A DNA stretch of 64,000 nt from Begonia masoniana (GCA_022432975.1 CM039516.1:34559157-34623156), one strand, 5' to 3'. Numbered from the stretch's first letter, positions 21,231 through 31,934 are shown. The notes: generated by a model from the letters alone, not told the origin. Made by a program: numbers and translations.

Positions 21231-22853
21231 AAGCCTAGTGCTTTCGTATGTTTCGAATCAAATTTAACTAAAGTTCCTTGTAATACTTGGTGGATTGATT
21301 CTGGTTGTACTACTCACGTTTCTAATACGATGCAGGGATTCTTTACTACCCAAACCATAAGCCCAAATGAAAGGTACATTTTTATGGGAAATTGGGTAAA
21401 AGTTCTAGTTGAAGCCATTGGAACTTACCGTTTAATGCTAGACATTGAATATCAATTAGATCTGTTTTAAACTGTTTATCTTCCATCTGTTTCTCGTAAT
21501 TTAGTTTCTTTGTCTAAACTTGATACAGCTGGATATTTCTTTATGTTTGGGAATCAATGTTTCAGTTTGTATAAAGATAATGTTATTGTTGGTACTGGTG
21601 TTCTTTATGATGGTTTGTATAAATTAAAGCTTGATAATCGTTTTGCTGAGCTTCTTTTAACCTTGCATCATAATGTGAGAACGAAACGTCGTTTAATGAA
21701 TGAATGTTCTACTAATTTGTTGCACAAACGATTAGGTCATATATCCAAAGAAAGAATGGAAAGATTGATAAATAATGAAATCCTTCCAAATTTGTATTTT
21801 ACTGATCTAAATATTTATGTTGATTTTATTAAAGGAAAGCAAACAAGAAACACAAGTAAGAAAGCATCCACAAGAAGCAAAAAGCTCCTTGAAATTATAC
21901 ACACCGATATATATGGTCTGTTTGATGTTTCATCTTTTGGTGGAAAAAGATATTTTATCACATTTATTGATGACTTTTCACGTTATGGTTATCTCTATCT
22001 ATTGAATGAAAAATCTCAGTTAATAAATGCTCTTGAAGTGTTTATTAATGAGGTTGAAAGACAAGTAGATAGAAAAGTGAAAATTATTAGATCTGATAGA
22101 GGAGGTGAATATTATGGAAGTTATGATGAAAATGGACAACATCCAGGTCCATTTGCTAAATTCCTAGAAAGTCATAGTGTTTGTGTCCAATACACAATGT
22201 CAGGCACACCAGAACAGAATGGTGTTGCAGAAAGGCGTAATCGTACTTTAATGGATATAGTTAAGAGTATGTTAAGTAATTATTCTTTACCCTTGTCATT
22301 GTGGATCTATGCTTTAAAGACTGCTGTATATTTATTAAACAGGGTTCCTAGTAAGGCAGTCTCAAATACTCCATTTGAACTATGGACAGGAAGGAAACCC
22401 AGTTTAAGGCACCTGCATGTTAGGGGTTGCGCAGCAGAATTAAGAATTTATAATCTACATGAAAAGAAGTTGGATTCAAGAACAACCAGTGGTTTCTTCA
22501 TTGGTTATCCTAAAAAATCAAAAGGGTATAGATTTTACTGTCCTAGCTATAGTACGAGAATAATTGAAACTGGAAATGCTAGGTTCATTGAAAGTGGTGA
22601 GATCAGTGGGAGTTTGGAACCACGTAAAGTGGAAATTCAAAAAGTTAGGGTGCAAGTTCTAATACCTATAGCTTCTACTCAAGTTGTTGTTCTAACAGTT
22701 GTTGATCGTATTAATGACTTACACGAATAACAAATTAATGATCAAACTCCACGTAATGAGGTTGTAATGAATGAACCTATAAGAGGTAAACCACAATAAA
22801 TACCATTAAGATGATCTGTAAGAGTAAGAAGATTTGCTATTTCGTATGATTAT
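21231..22853 (+). pseudogene. Family-K protease and integrase, copy 1
   Basis: The protease site is TWWIDSGCTTHVSN (catalytic Asp codon 21297-21299), and a TAA at 21468 breaks the frame. Integrase follows: HKRLGHISKERMERL (His pair), then YVDFIKGKQT, where both zinc-binding Cys are lost. The catalytic core is IHTDIYG, IRSDRGGEYYGSYDE and NGVAERRNRTLMD, with D, D and E all present. The C-terminal part ([17 protein letters not shown]) runs to a TAA at 22728 that replaces a Gln codon. A further stop (TAA) lies near 22797. Confidence 0.9.
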
Positions 22854-23634
22854 GTGATTTATCTTCAAGAGTCCGAATGTGATTTAGGACTTAATGATGA
22901 TCCAGTTTCGTTTTCACAAGCCATGGACAGTGAAAATTCTGATAAATGGTTAGATGCCACGAAAGATGAGTTAAAATCAATGGAACAAAATGAATTTTGG
23001 GAACTCGTCGAATTGCCTGAAGGTTGTAAAAGAGTTAAATGTAAATGGGTCTTTAAGACCAAACGCGACTCTAATGGCAATATCGAACGTAATAAAGCTG
23101 GACTTGTTGCCAAAGGTTTTACTCAGAAAGATGACATTGATTACAAAGAAACTTTTTCTCTCGTTTCGAAAAAAGGATCCTTTCAGAATTATTATGGCAA
23201 TGGTAGCTCATTATGATTTAGAGCTCCATCAAATAGATGTGAAAACTGCCTTTTTGAATGAGAATTTATATGAGGAAATTTATATGGACCAACTTGAAGG
23301 TTTTGTTATTAAAGGACAAGAACATATGGTGTGTAAATTAAAGAAGTCAATATACAGACTTAAACAAGCTTCCCGACAATGGTATCTTAAGTTTAACGAT
23401 ACCATCACCTCCTTTGGATTTAAGAAAAACATCGTTAATCGGTGTATATATCTAAAGGTCAGTGGGAGTAAGTTTATATTTCTGATTCTGTATGTTGATG
23501 ATATCTTGCTAGCTACTAATGATCTTGGCTTAATGTATGAAACCAAGAAATATTTCAATATGAACTTTGAAATGAAAAATATTGGAGAGACATCCTTTGT
23601 GATTGGAATTGAAATATTCTGGAATAGATCATAA
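22854..23634 (+). pseudogene. Family-K reverse transcriptase, copy 1
   Basis: The N-terminal blocks MDSENSDKWLDATKDELKSM and CKWVFKTKRDSNGNIERNKA are followed by a one-base frameshift near 23175 (a G added after an A run). The rest is read in another frame: HQIDVKTAFLNENLYEEIYM, then MVCKLKKSIYRLKQASRQWY, then the intact active site LILYVDDILLATNDLG (YVDD at 23491-23502). It ends at a TAA (23632) where other copies have CAA. Confidence 0.9.
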
Positions 23635-24495
23635 GGATTGTTGGAATTGTCTCAGAAAGCCTATATTCATAAAGTTCTAGAGAGATTCAGAATGGACAAG
23701 TGTTCGTCAAGTTTTGTTCTAATTCAGAAAGGAGATAAATTCAATCTCAATCAATGTCCAAAGAATGAATTGGAACGTACACAAATGAAAGACATTCTTT
23801 ATGCATCTATTGTGGGCAGCTTGATGTTTGCACAGACTTGTACTAGACCCGACATTAGTTTTGTCGGTATGCTGGGATGGTATCAAAGTAATCCAGTGAT
23901 AGAGCACTAGAAAGCTGCAAAGAAAGTACTGAGGTATTTATAAGGAACAAAGAAACACATGCTCACTTACAGACGATCTGATCATCTTGAAGTTTTTCGA
24001 TATTCAGATTCTGATTATTCTGGATGTGTGGATACCAGAAAATTCACTTTTGGCTATTTGTTCCTTTTAGCCAATGGTGCAATCTCATGGAAGAGTGCGA
24101 AGCAGTCTGACACTGCTATGTCCACTATGGAAGTTGAGTTTGTGGCATGCTTTGAGGCCACTATTCAGGGTTTATGGCTGCGGAACTTTATTTCAGGACT
24201 TGAAATTGTTGACAGTATTGCCAAGCCGCTAAAAATTTATTGTGACAACTCCGCAACAGTCTTCTTTTCTAAAAATGACAAGTATTCCAAACGTGCTAAA
24301 CACATATAGTTGAAATACTTGGCCGTTAAAGAAGAAGTTCAGAAACGAAGAGTATCAATAGAACACATAAGCACTAACCTTATGATCGCGGATCCGTTAC
24401 AAAAGGATTGCCACCTAAGACATTTACTGAACATGTCGAACGAATGGGCATTTCTGAATGTTAACTTTATGTTTATGTTTGTGTTCTTTATGTAA
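23635..24495 (+). pseudogene. Family-K RNase H and pol C-terminus, copy 1
   Basis: The connection LSQKAYIHKVLERFRMDK leads to TRPDISFVGMLG, TAG (23908) and TAA (23940) stops, then the RNase H blocks YSDSDYSGCVDTRKFTFG, STMEVEFVACFEATIQGLW and IYCDNSATVFFSKNDKYS. In the second block Val replaces Ala next to the catalytic Glu. A TAG at 24307 interrupts it again, and the pol end HISTNLMIADPLQ is shifted out of frame. The copy is inactive. Confidence 0.9.
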
Positions 24496-24861
24496 TTGGC
24501 ACTCTTGAACTCTTTATTGATAGTTTTTGATACACACTTATGAATCCAGTTTAATTATGTTGAATGCATTCATAATGACATTATGAACTGATGAAGTTAT
24601 AAACAGGTTTTGTCTTTAAGAAAGACACTAATGTGGACCATTATGTTATTCCTACTTATAGATCATATTGAGTATATAATTGATAATGTGATACATGGAA
24701 GGAACTGTGTCGTACAATTTACATACGACCGCTATGATCCATATTAGTTATATACTCGATAGTGATGTTATGTTTGACCAATATAATGATGGATTTGATT
24801 TTGCTTATACGTATGATTGAATAAGTATTACAATTTATGACATATGGGCCAAGTGGGAGAA
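24496..24861 (+). other. Family-K 3' UTR and polypurine tract, copy 1
   Basis: This non-coding stretch is conserved among the family-K copies (for example GTGGACCATTATG and CATATTGAGTATATAATT). It ends in GGGCCAAGTGGGAGAA directly before the LTR, which is the polypurine tract that primes plus-strand DNA. Confidence 0.85.
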
Positions 24862-25265
24862 TGCTGGGTGAAATGCCGATCGATCGCAGAAAGGGTGATC
24901 AATCGGTAAAGGACTTATGCCTCTGCCAGAAGGCAGAGGCTCTGCCGATCGATTGCAGGTTTCCTGCGATCGATCGCCCATGTGGCTTACGCCTCTGCCG
25001 CAAGGCCGAGGTATCGCCAATTGATCGCAGGAATCTGCGATCGATCGCTCTTCAATCACCCTTCTCTGAAGAATCCAAAATTTATGAAATCAAACGTCAA
25101 CTGATGCATTTCACGTGATATGGCCCATACGTGGTTCAATCTTATTGGTCAGAGAATGTTTAAGTGATTAACTTGATGGAAGTTAATCTTTATGAAAATG
25201 CATAATAAAAGGTTGGTCCTTTCTCTCTGCCCAAGCTCAAGCATACGAAGTTTTCTCCATCAAAT

Positions 25266-27202
25266 ACTTCTGTAACACCCGGTTCTATCGAACCAGTTCT
25301 CAATTCTTTTTAAATTAATGGCACACTTTAAATGACAATAATTAAAGTAGGGTTAATGGATGACTAGGCAAGGGCATAAGGGTAATTGGAAATTTAAAAG
25401 TGGATAACATATTTAAGGAGAGAGGTTTGGGTTTAATGCACTGTAGCCACCACTATTCTGTTTATCCTTCCTCTTTCGGCCTCCAGCTCTCCAGCAGAAC
25501 CCTTTTGGCGATTTTCTTGCTCGATTCTCTTTTAACCTAGGTAAGTTTTTCCTCGTTTTCTTGTATTTTAGCAATTAGGTAACTGAGGGAGTACAATGTG
25601 AGAAGTTTCGAGAATGCTGTGATTGAGAGTAGGTTCGAGTTTTGGTGATAAATGGGAATGTACGGGTAGCAGGGTTTCAAACTGATTTCTTCAAACTTCT
25701 GATTGATTCTTGGTGAAGTTTAGTGAAGGTTTGATTAATGTACTATTATGACTTTAGGTGAGCGAGCTTCTAAAGTAGCTTACTACCGAGCGATTTTCAG
25801 GAGACCAGGTAAGTAAAGTATGCTTGTGCATTCGGGCCTACATCACAAAATAGTAGGATTGTGTTGCTTGAATGTGTTTTATGTCATGCATCATATTTTG
25901 AAAGTATGCGAAAATGAATTTACATGAAATGGCATGGTGAGGAATGAACAGACTGAAACAGACAAACTATTAAGGGAACTAATCCACCCCTTAACTTATG
26001 AAGGGATTTATACTTTGGGAGAAGTGATCCAACTCCCAATTTCACAGGGGGATCTGAATAATTGTTTAAGGGAACTAATCCGCCCCTTAATCGAGAGAGA
26101 GGATGTATGACTTTGGAAGAAGTGATCCAACTCTCAATTTCACGGGGGGATTTGATCAGAAACGAATGCATATGCAACTGAGATGAGAAAGTAGAAACTA
26201 CATGCTTAGGAATTTATGATTCTGATGAGGCAGTTTAACTGGTGTCAGTAGATGAGAAGGTTTAGTGAACCATGATTCAATTTAAATATGTTGAGAGTTT
26301 TAGTGACAGTAGTAGTTTTGATGTTTTGAATACAATTTGAGACTCTTTCTGATAATGATACTCTGTTAGTTTTAATAGTGGTTTTTACTAAATTTTAGAG
26401 TAGTACGCGGATTTAAGTAGTTTTGAACGCTTTTAGTAAAATGATCAAGTTCTTTTGGTAGTCAGAGTTTTCTTTGTTTATAGTGAGATTGTTGCTATGT
26501 TGTTTTCGTTGAGTGTTTTGATCTATCGATAGATGATGTCTATCGGCAGATGTTGACTATTTTTGATCTATCGGTAGATGATGTCTATCGGCAGATGTTG
26601 AGTATTTTTGATCTATCGGTAGATGATGTCTATCGGCAGATGTTGAGTATTTTGATCTATCGGTAGATGATGCCGATCGGCAGAAGTCGAGAGTTTTGTC
26701 TATTGGTGGATTTAGTCCATCGGTGGATGTGAGTATTAGAATTTGTCGTTTTGTAATCGGAAGATGTCTTCAGAAGAAGTTATCGGAAGATGTCTTCAGT
26801 AGAAGCCATCGGTAGATGTGAATTGAGGATTTTTTTTTTTTTTTGTCGTCTAGTGATCGGAAGACGTAGTTTGTCCTATCGGAAGATATGACCTGAGAAT
26901 GTTTTGTCATTTAGTGATTGGTCAATGTGTTCTGTTTTGTTTGAGAGTAAAAGACTTTTGTCGTTTAGTGATCGGTCGACGTGTTCTGTTTTCTTTTTTT
27001 CTCTTTCAATCAACTGCCTTGAATATTTTAACTATTTAATAGATATTGTTTTTACGATGATTTTTCCGCTGCAAGTTTTAACGTTTAAGAGTCAAATCCT
27101 GATCATTGAATGAAATTTTAAAATTTTTCCAAAAAGTCATTAGTTCGGTTCAGTTTCCTGTGTAGCGAACCGGGTTCAGATAACTCGGGGCGCTACAACT
27201 TC
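25266..27202 (+). mobile_element. Solo Ty3-type LTR A3 (family A), ACTTC target duplication
   Basis: The LTR is 25271-27197 (1927 bp), TGTAACACCCGG...GGCGCTACA, flanked by ACTTC at 25266-25270 and 27198-27202. The undisturbed target is visible at 61097-61112 in reverse orientation. It holds about four 45-bp CCGATAGA-type units (26515-26680), a TATA-like TATTTAAGG near 25408, and donor-like CCTAG|GTAAGT (GT at 25541) and CCAG|GTAAGT (25805-25813) beside CGGGCCTACATC. It is about 260 bp shorter than A2. Confidence 0.95.
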
Positions 27203-27261
27203 ACTGAAGAAATAAGGGGAAAAGGGAGAGAAAAATTAAACATAGCCTTTTATTTGCTTTC

Positions 27262-27277
27262 ATGGATCAAAGTAAGT
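27262..27277 (+). promoter_or_regulatory. LTR-borne ATG plus 5' splice site, type 2 LTR
   Basis: ATGGATCAAA|GTAAGT. The ATG at 27262 is the first after the TATA box, and the donor follows after ten nucleotides. The same arrangement is seen at 16744, 35096, 60709, 61043 and 61696. It could supply the start codon of gag after splicing. Confidence 0.5.
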
Positions 27278-27371
27278 AAATTTCTCTATTCCTTTCAATT
27301 AAAGTTTGTGAAAATCAAATCTGTTCATGTTCCTGTCATTTCTCTGTTAAGAAAATAATCGAAAATTAGCT

Positions 27372-28430
27372 ATCATAATGGTCCACATTAGCGTCTTTCA
27401 TAAAGACTAATCTTGTTCATATCATCACTTCATAATTTCATTTGTGAATGCATTCAACATAATCAAATAGGATTCATAAGTGTATATCAGAAACTATCAT
27501 TAAATGAGCTCAAAAGTACCAATTACATAAAGAACACAAACATAAACATAAAGTTAACTTTCAGAAATGCCCATTCGTTCGACATGTTCTGTAAATATCT
27601 TTGGTGGCAATCCTTTAGTCAACGGATCTGCAATCATAAGGTTGGTGCTAATGTGTTCAATTGATACTCTTCATTTCTGAACTTCTTCTTTGGCGGCCAA
27701 GTATTTCAACTCTATATGTTTAGCACCTTTGGAATACTTGTCGTTTTTAGAAAAGAAGACTGCTGCAGAGTTATCACAATTAATTTTCAGCGGCTTGGCG
27801 ATACTGTCAACAATTGCAAGTCCTGAAATAAATTTCCGCAGCCATAAACCTTGAATTGTGGCCTCAAAGCATGCCACGAACTCAGCTTCCATAGTAGACG
27901 TAACAGTGACAGACTGCTTCACACTCTTCCATGACATTGCACCATCGGCTAAAAGGAACAAATAGCCAAATGTAGATTTTCTGGTATCCACACATCCAGC
28001 ATAATCAAAATCTGAATATCCAATCACTTCAAGATGATCAGATCTTCTGTAAGTGAAAATACTTTGCAATTCAGGCACATTCCATTTAGTCCTCATAATG
28101 TTATAGCTCATATGAAATAGGCCATATTGAGGAGGCAAGGAGTTCAGGATAAACGTCACTACGATGTTCTCATTCACTTCCATTCCCATGGACTTCAATC
28201 TTGCTGCCATAATTGTCATTTCAACAACATGTTCATGCAAGGTACGAGAACCATCAAACTTCATGGTGGTCAAAGTACACATCAGTGTCCCAACAAGTGA
28301 TTTATCAGCCAATTCAGACTGAGAACATTCTTCCACAAATTTCCTAAATTCCTTTGCACTTTCAGTTTTAGGAATTGTTGACATGATGTTGTTCGCTATA
28401 GTCATTCGCATAAACATTAGGCTCAATCTA
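27372..28430 (-). mobile_element. Family-K minus fragment M2: gag joined to RNase H
   Basis: A minus-strand family-K piece with no LTRs. It holds partial 3' UTR (27372-27670) and a fused reading frame. On the left it abuts the broken LTR of copy 1. On the right, near 28430, it meets plus-strand copy 2 head to head, at gag codon RLS on one side and the gag zinc-knuckle region on the other. No target duplications were found, so it probably arose by rearrangement rather than insertion. Confidence 0.85.
27671..28426 (-). pseudogene. In-frame gag-RNase H fusion by deletion of PR, IN and RT
   Basis: An uninterrupted frame of about 250 codons (first true ATG at 28417) starts in gag (SLMFMRMTIANNIMS...YNIMRTKWNVPELQS). 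It passes directly into RNase H at TYRRSDHLEVIGYSDFDYAG, continuing STMEAEFVACFEATIQGLW and INCDNSAAVFFSKNDKYS. About 3 kb of pol is missing. The joint falls where both parent sequences carry ATGCTCA(T/C)T, suggesting a microhomology deletion. It ends at a TGA (CGA in other copies) after EEVQK. The gag N-terminus and zinc knuckle are absent. Expression is unknown. Confidence 0.85.
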
Positions 28431-28438
28431 TTAATCTC

Positions 28439-30451
28439 ATGAATTATGATGGAGCTGGAAAGAAACCAGGAAAGAAAGGTGGAAAGGGTAAGAAAGGACT
28501 ATCATCGGTAGCTCAGTCCTCTTTCCAAATTCACAAGAAGGAACAACAAAAAGATAAGTGTCATTTCTGTGGAAAGCAAGGACACTATCAGAAAGATTGC
28601 CTGAAACGTAAGGCATGGTTCGAAAAGAAAGGTAAGCCTAGTGCTTTCGTACGTTTCGAATCAAATTTAACTGAAGTTCCTTGTAATACTTGGTGGATTG
28701 ATTCTGGTTGTACTACTCACGTTTCTAATACGATGCAGGGATTCCTTACGACCGAAACCATAAGCCTAAATGAAAGGTACATTTTTATGGGAAATCGGGT
28801 AAAAGTTCCAGTTGAAGCCATTGGAACTTATCGTTTAATGCTAGACACTAGATATCAATTAGATCTTTTTCAAACTATTTATGTTCCATCTATTTCTCGT
28901 AATTTAGTTTCTTTGTCTAAACTTGATACAGCTGAATATTCCTTTATGTTTGGGAATGAATGTTTCAGTTTGTATAAATATAATGTTCTCGTTGGTACTG
29001 ATGTTCTTTATGATGGTTTGTATAAATTAAAGCTTGATAATCGTTTTGTCGAGCTTCTTTTAACCTTGCATCATAATGTGGGAACGAAACGTGGTTTAAT
29101 GAATGAATGTTATACTAATTTGTGGCACAAACGATTAGGTCATATATCCAAAGAAAGAATGGAAAGATTTATAAAAAATCAAATCCTTCCAAATTTAAAT
29201 TTTATTGATCTAAATATTTGTGTTAATTATAATAAAGGAAAGCAAACAAGAAATACAAGTAAGAAAGCAGTCACAAGAAGCAAACAACTCCTTGAAATTA
29301 TACACACCGATATATGTGGTCCGTTTGATGTTCCATCTTTTGGTGGAGAAAGATATTTTATCACCTTTATTGATGATTTTTCACGTTATGGTTTTCCCTA
29401 TCTACTGAATGAAAAATCTCAGTCAATAAATGCTCTTGAAGTGTTTATTAATGAGGTTGAAAGACAAGTAGATAAAAAAGTGAAAACTATTAGATCTGAT
29501 AGAGGTGGTGAATATTATGGAAGTTATGATGAAAATGGACAACATCCAGGTCCATTTGCTAAATTCTGAGAAAGTCGTGGTATTTGTGGGCAACACACAA
29601 TGCCAGGAACACCAGAAAAGAATGGTGTTGTAGAAAGGTGTAATCGGACATTAATGGATATAGTTAGGAGTATGCTAAGTAATTCTTCTTTACCCTTGTC
29701 ATTGTGGATGCATGCTTTAAAGACTGCTGTATATTTATTAAATAGGGTTCCTAGTAAGGCAGTTTCAAATACTCCATTTGAGCTATGGACAGGAAGGAAA
29801 TTCAGTTTAAGGCACCTGCATGTTTGGGGTTGTCTAGCAGAAGTAAGAATTTATAATCCACATGAAAGGAAACTGGATGCAAGAACAACCAGTGGTTACT
29901 TCATTGGTTATCCAGAAAAATCTAAAGGATATAGATTTTACTGTCCTAGCCATAGTACGAGAATAATTGAAACTGGAAATGCTAGGTTCATTGAAAGTGG
30001 TGAAATTAGTGGGAGTTTGGAACCACGTAAAGTGGAAATACAAGAAGTTATGGTGCAAGTTTCAATACCCATAACTTCTACTCAAGTTGTTGTTCCACCA
30101 AATGTTTATCGTATTAATGACTTACACGAACAACAAATTAATGATCAAACTCCACGTAATGAGGTTGTTAGGAATGAACCTATAAAAGGTGAACCACAAG
30201 AAATACCATTAAGACGATCTATAAGAGAAAGAAGATCTGCTATTTCGAATGATTATGTGGTTTATCTTCAAGAGTCCGAATGTGATTTAGGACTTAATGA
30301 TGATCCAATTTCATTTTCACAAGCCTTGGACAGTGAAAATTCTGATAAAGGGTTAGATGCCATGAAAGATGAGTTAAAATCAATGGAACAAAATGAATTT
30401 TGGGAACTCGTCGAATTGCCTGAAGGTTGTAAAAGAGTTAGGTGTAAATGA
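28439..30451 (+). pseudogene. Family-K gag C-terminus, protease and integrase, copy 2
   Basis: The zinc knuckle CHFCGKQGHYQKDC, protease TWWIDSGCTTHVSN and integrase blocks WHKRLGHISKERMERF, CVNYNKGKQT (second Cys lost), IHTDICGPF, IRSDRGGEYYGSYDE and [13 protein letters not shown] are present. Only two stops break this stretch: TGA at 29567-29569 (GPFAKF*ESR) within the integrase core, and TGA at 30449-30451 replacing Trp in KWVFKT. The first stop is shared with copy 3 at the same codon. Confidence 0.9.
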
Positions 30452-30890
30452 GTCTTTAAGACCAAACGCGACTCTAATGGCAATATCGAACGTAATAAAG
30501 CCAGACTTGTTGCCAAAGGTTTTACTCAGAAAGATGGCATTGATTACAAAGAAACTTTTTCTCCCGTTTTGAAAAAAGATTCTTTCAGAATTCTTATGGC
30601 AATAGTAGCTCATTATGATTTAGAGCTCCATCAAATGAATGTGAAAACTACTTTTTCTAATGGGAATTTAGATGAGGAAGTTTATATGGACCAACCTGAA
30701 GGTTTTGTCATTAAAGGACAAGAACACATGGTGTGTAAACTAAAGAAGTCAATATACGGACTTAAACAAGCTTCCCGACAATAGTATCTTAAGTTTAACG
30801 ATACCATCACCTCCTTTAGATTTAAGGAAAACATCGTTGATCGATGTATATATCTAAAGGTCAGTGTGAGTAAGTTTATATTTCTGATTC
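30452..30890 (+). pseudogene. Family-K reverse transcriptase N-terminal half, copy 2
   Basis: Blocks NGNIERNKARLVAKGFTQ, DYKETFSPVLKKDSFRI, EVYMDQPEGFVIKGQEHM and SIYGLKQASRQ are present, followed by TAG (TGG in other copies) near 30782. The domain is cut at 30890 by the solo LTR, just before the active site, which resumes at 33449. Confidence 0.9.
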
Positions 30891-31126
30891 TGTAATGCCA
30901 ACGAACCCGCCCCAGCTCGATGCGCTACTTTGCTAACCAATCCCGCATTTAAAACGACGTTTAAAATAATTTTCGATAAATTTTCGACTCGATTTTCAGG
31001 TTTTTCGAACTCTCGGAAAATGTTGGAAAATGTGCGTAAAATAAGTTTAAAATACGTCGGAAAAGGTCGGGTCAACACATTTTGGAAATAGGAAAAATTA
31101 AAAAAAAAAACCAAAATTAGGTGTGT

Positions 31127-31215
31127 TGGGCGCCGCGCGCGCGCCGAGCGCCAGCTGCGCGCGCAGCGCCGAACGTTCGGCGCCCAGCGCCGAGCGTTCG
31201 GCACCCTCTCGGGTG
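31127..31215. repeat. CG-dense palindrome cluster in LTR C
   Basis: About 90 bp of very high GC lie in AT-rich surroundings, with GGCGCCGCGCGCGCGCC, GCTGCGCGCGCAGC, GCCGAACGTTCGGC and GCCGAGCGTTCGGC. Several are perfect palindromes. In the LTR's own orientation the cluster lies late, in the last 350 bp. Confidence 0.9.
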
Positions 31216-31934
31216 CCAGCGCGCCTGCATGCCCAAAATTCGACCTTTCTCCACTTTTTTTCAATTTTGCTTGAGCCAAACATCTCCAAAAATTCTAAAA
31301 TTTTTACCACACGATTCCGACACCCTTAACTCTATGTCCCGTAAAAATCATGAAAAAACAACTTAAAATGGGTAATATAAAAATAGAGAAAAGTGAATCC
31401 AACGTTATTTGCTTTAAAACCAAAACGAGCGGCATAACGCCTAAAATTTCCAAAACCCAAAACCTGAAATCAAAGCCTTAAAACACTATCATTCCATACC
31501 AATCATCCAACAAAGCCATCACTAGCCACAATACGAAATCCAACCAATAAAAACACCAAAACCCCAAATAGACAAAATAGTTAGAGACCGATACCAAATC
31601 CCAAAATACCTAAGCCCCACAACCCGAAATCTAAACTAAACTATCAAAATACAAATCCCACATACATTCCGAAGACCATAGTCGAGAGCCCCGACAACTG
31701 CCCGCACCGACACGCCCGGTGCATCTTCGATTGCTCCTAAGTCCTGGCTCACTCACTTAGCTCACTTGTAACCGTGTCGTTACCTACACCACAGAACACA
31801 CACATACACACGTAAGCTTACGCTTAGCAAGTAGGGAATAACAGATGCGACTAAACATAATGCAACAGATCCTATCACATGCAGTTTCTAACGCTCAGTT
31901 GTATGCATCACGTTCTCACTTCATTAATCGTAGG

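Larger units (their letters stand above)
17888..27371 (+). mobile_element. Family-K Copia element, copy 1 (plus), with two nested solo LTRs
   Basis: A partial type 2 5' LTR (17888-20378, interrupted), a gag-pol internal region (20379-24861) and a type 2 3' LTR (24862-27371, interrupted) form one element. Solo Ty3-type LTRs of family A sit in both of its LTRs. The 5' LTR breaks off within U3, so TATA box, R, U5 and primer site are missing and the internal region joins directly upstream of gag. The pol frame has many stops. This copy cannot be transcribed or reverse transcribed normally. Confidence 0.9.
24862..27371 (+). repeat. 3' LTR of copy 1 (type 2 U3), split by solo LTR A3
   Basis: LTR sequence occupies 24862-25270 and 27203-27371. 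It starts TGCTGGGTGAAATGCCGATC. A TATA-like ATAATAAAAGG lies at 25202-25212. After the nested LTR it continues ACTGAAGAAATAAGG to ATGGATCAAA|GTAAGT (27262-27277). In this LTR no ATG lies between TATA box and that ATG. The LTR breaks off near 27371 (GAAAATTAGCT) before its usual GCTAACA end, at a junction with a minus-strand fragment. Confidence 0.9.

Noticed and set aside
29834..30058. Minus-strand open frames opposite Copia pol (also 22865-23113, 30268-30516, 57732-58010, 58191-58439)
   Set aside because: They recur at the same place opposite each copy of pol and are shadows of the conserved coding strand.
31121..31366. Arg- and Ala-rich frames over the GC-rich part of LTR C
   Set aside because: Compositional artefact of the CG palindrome cluster. 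Frames on both strands look alike and none resembles a protein family.
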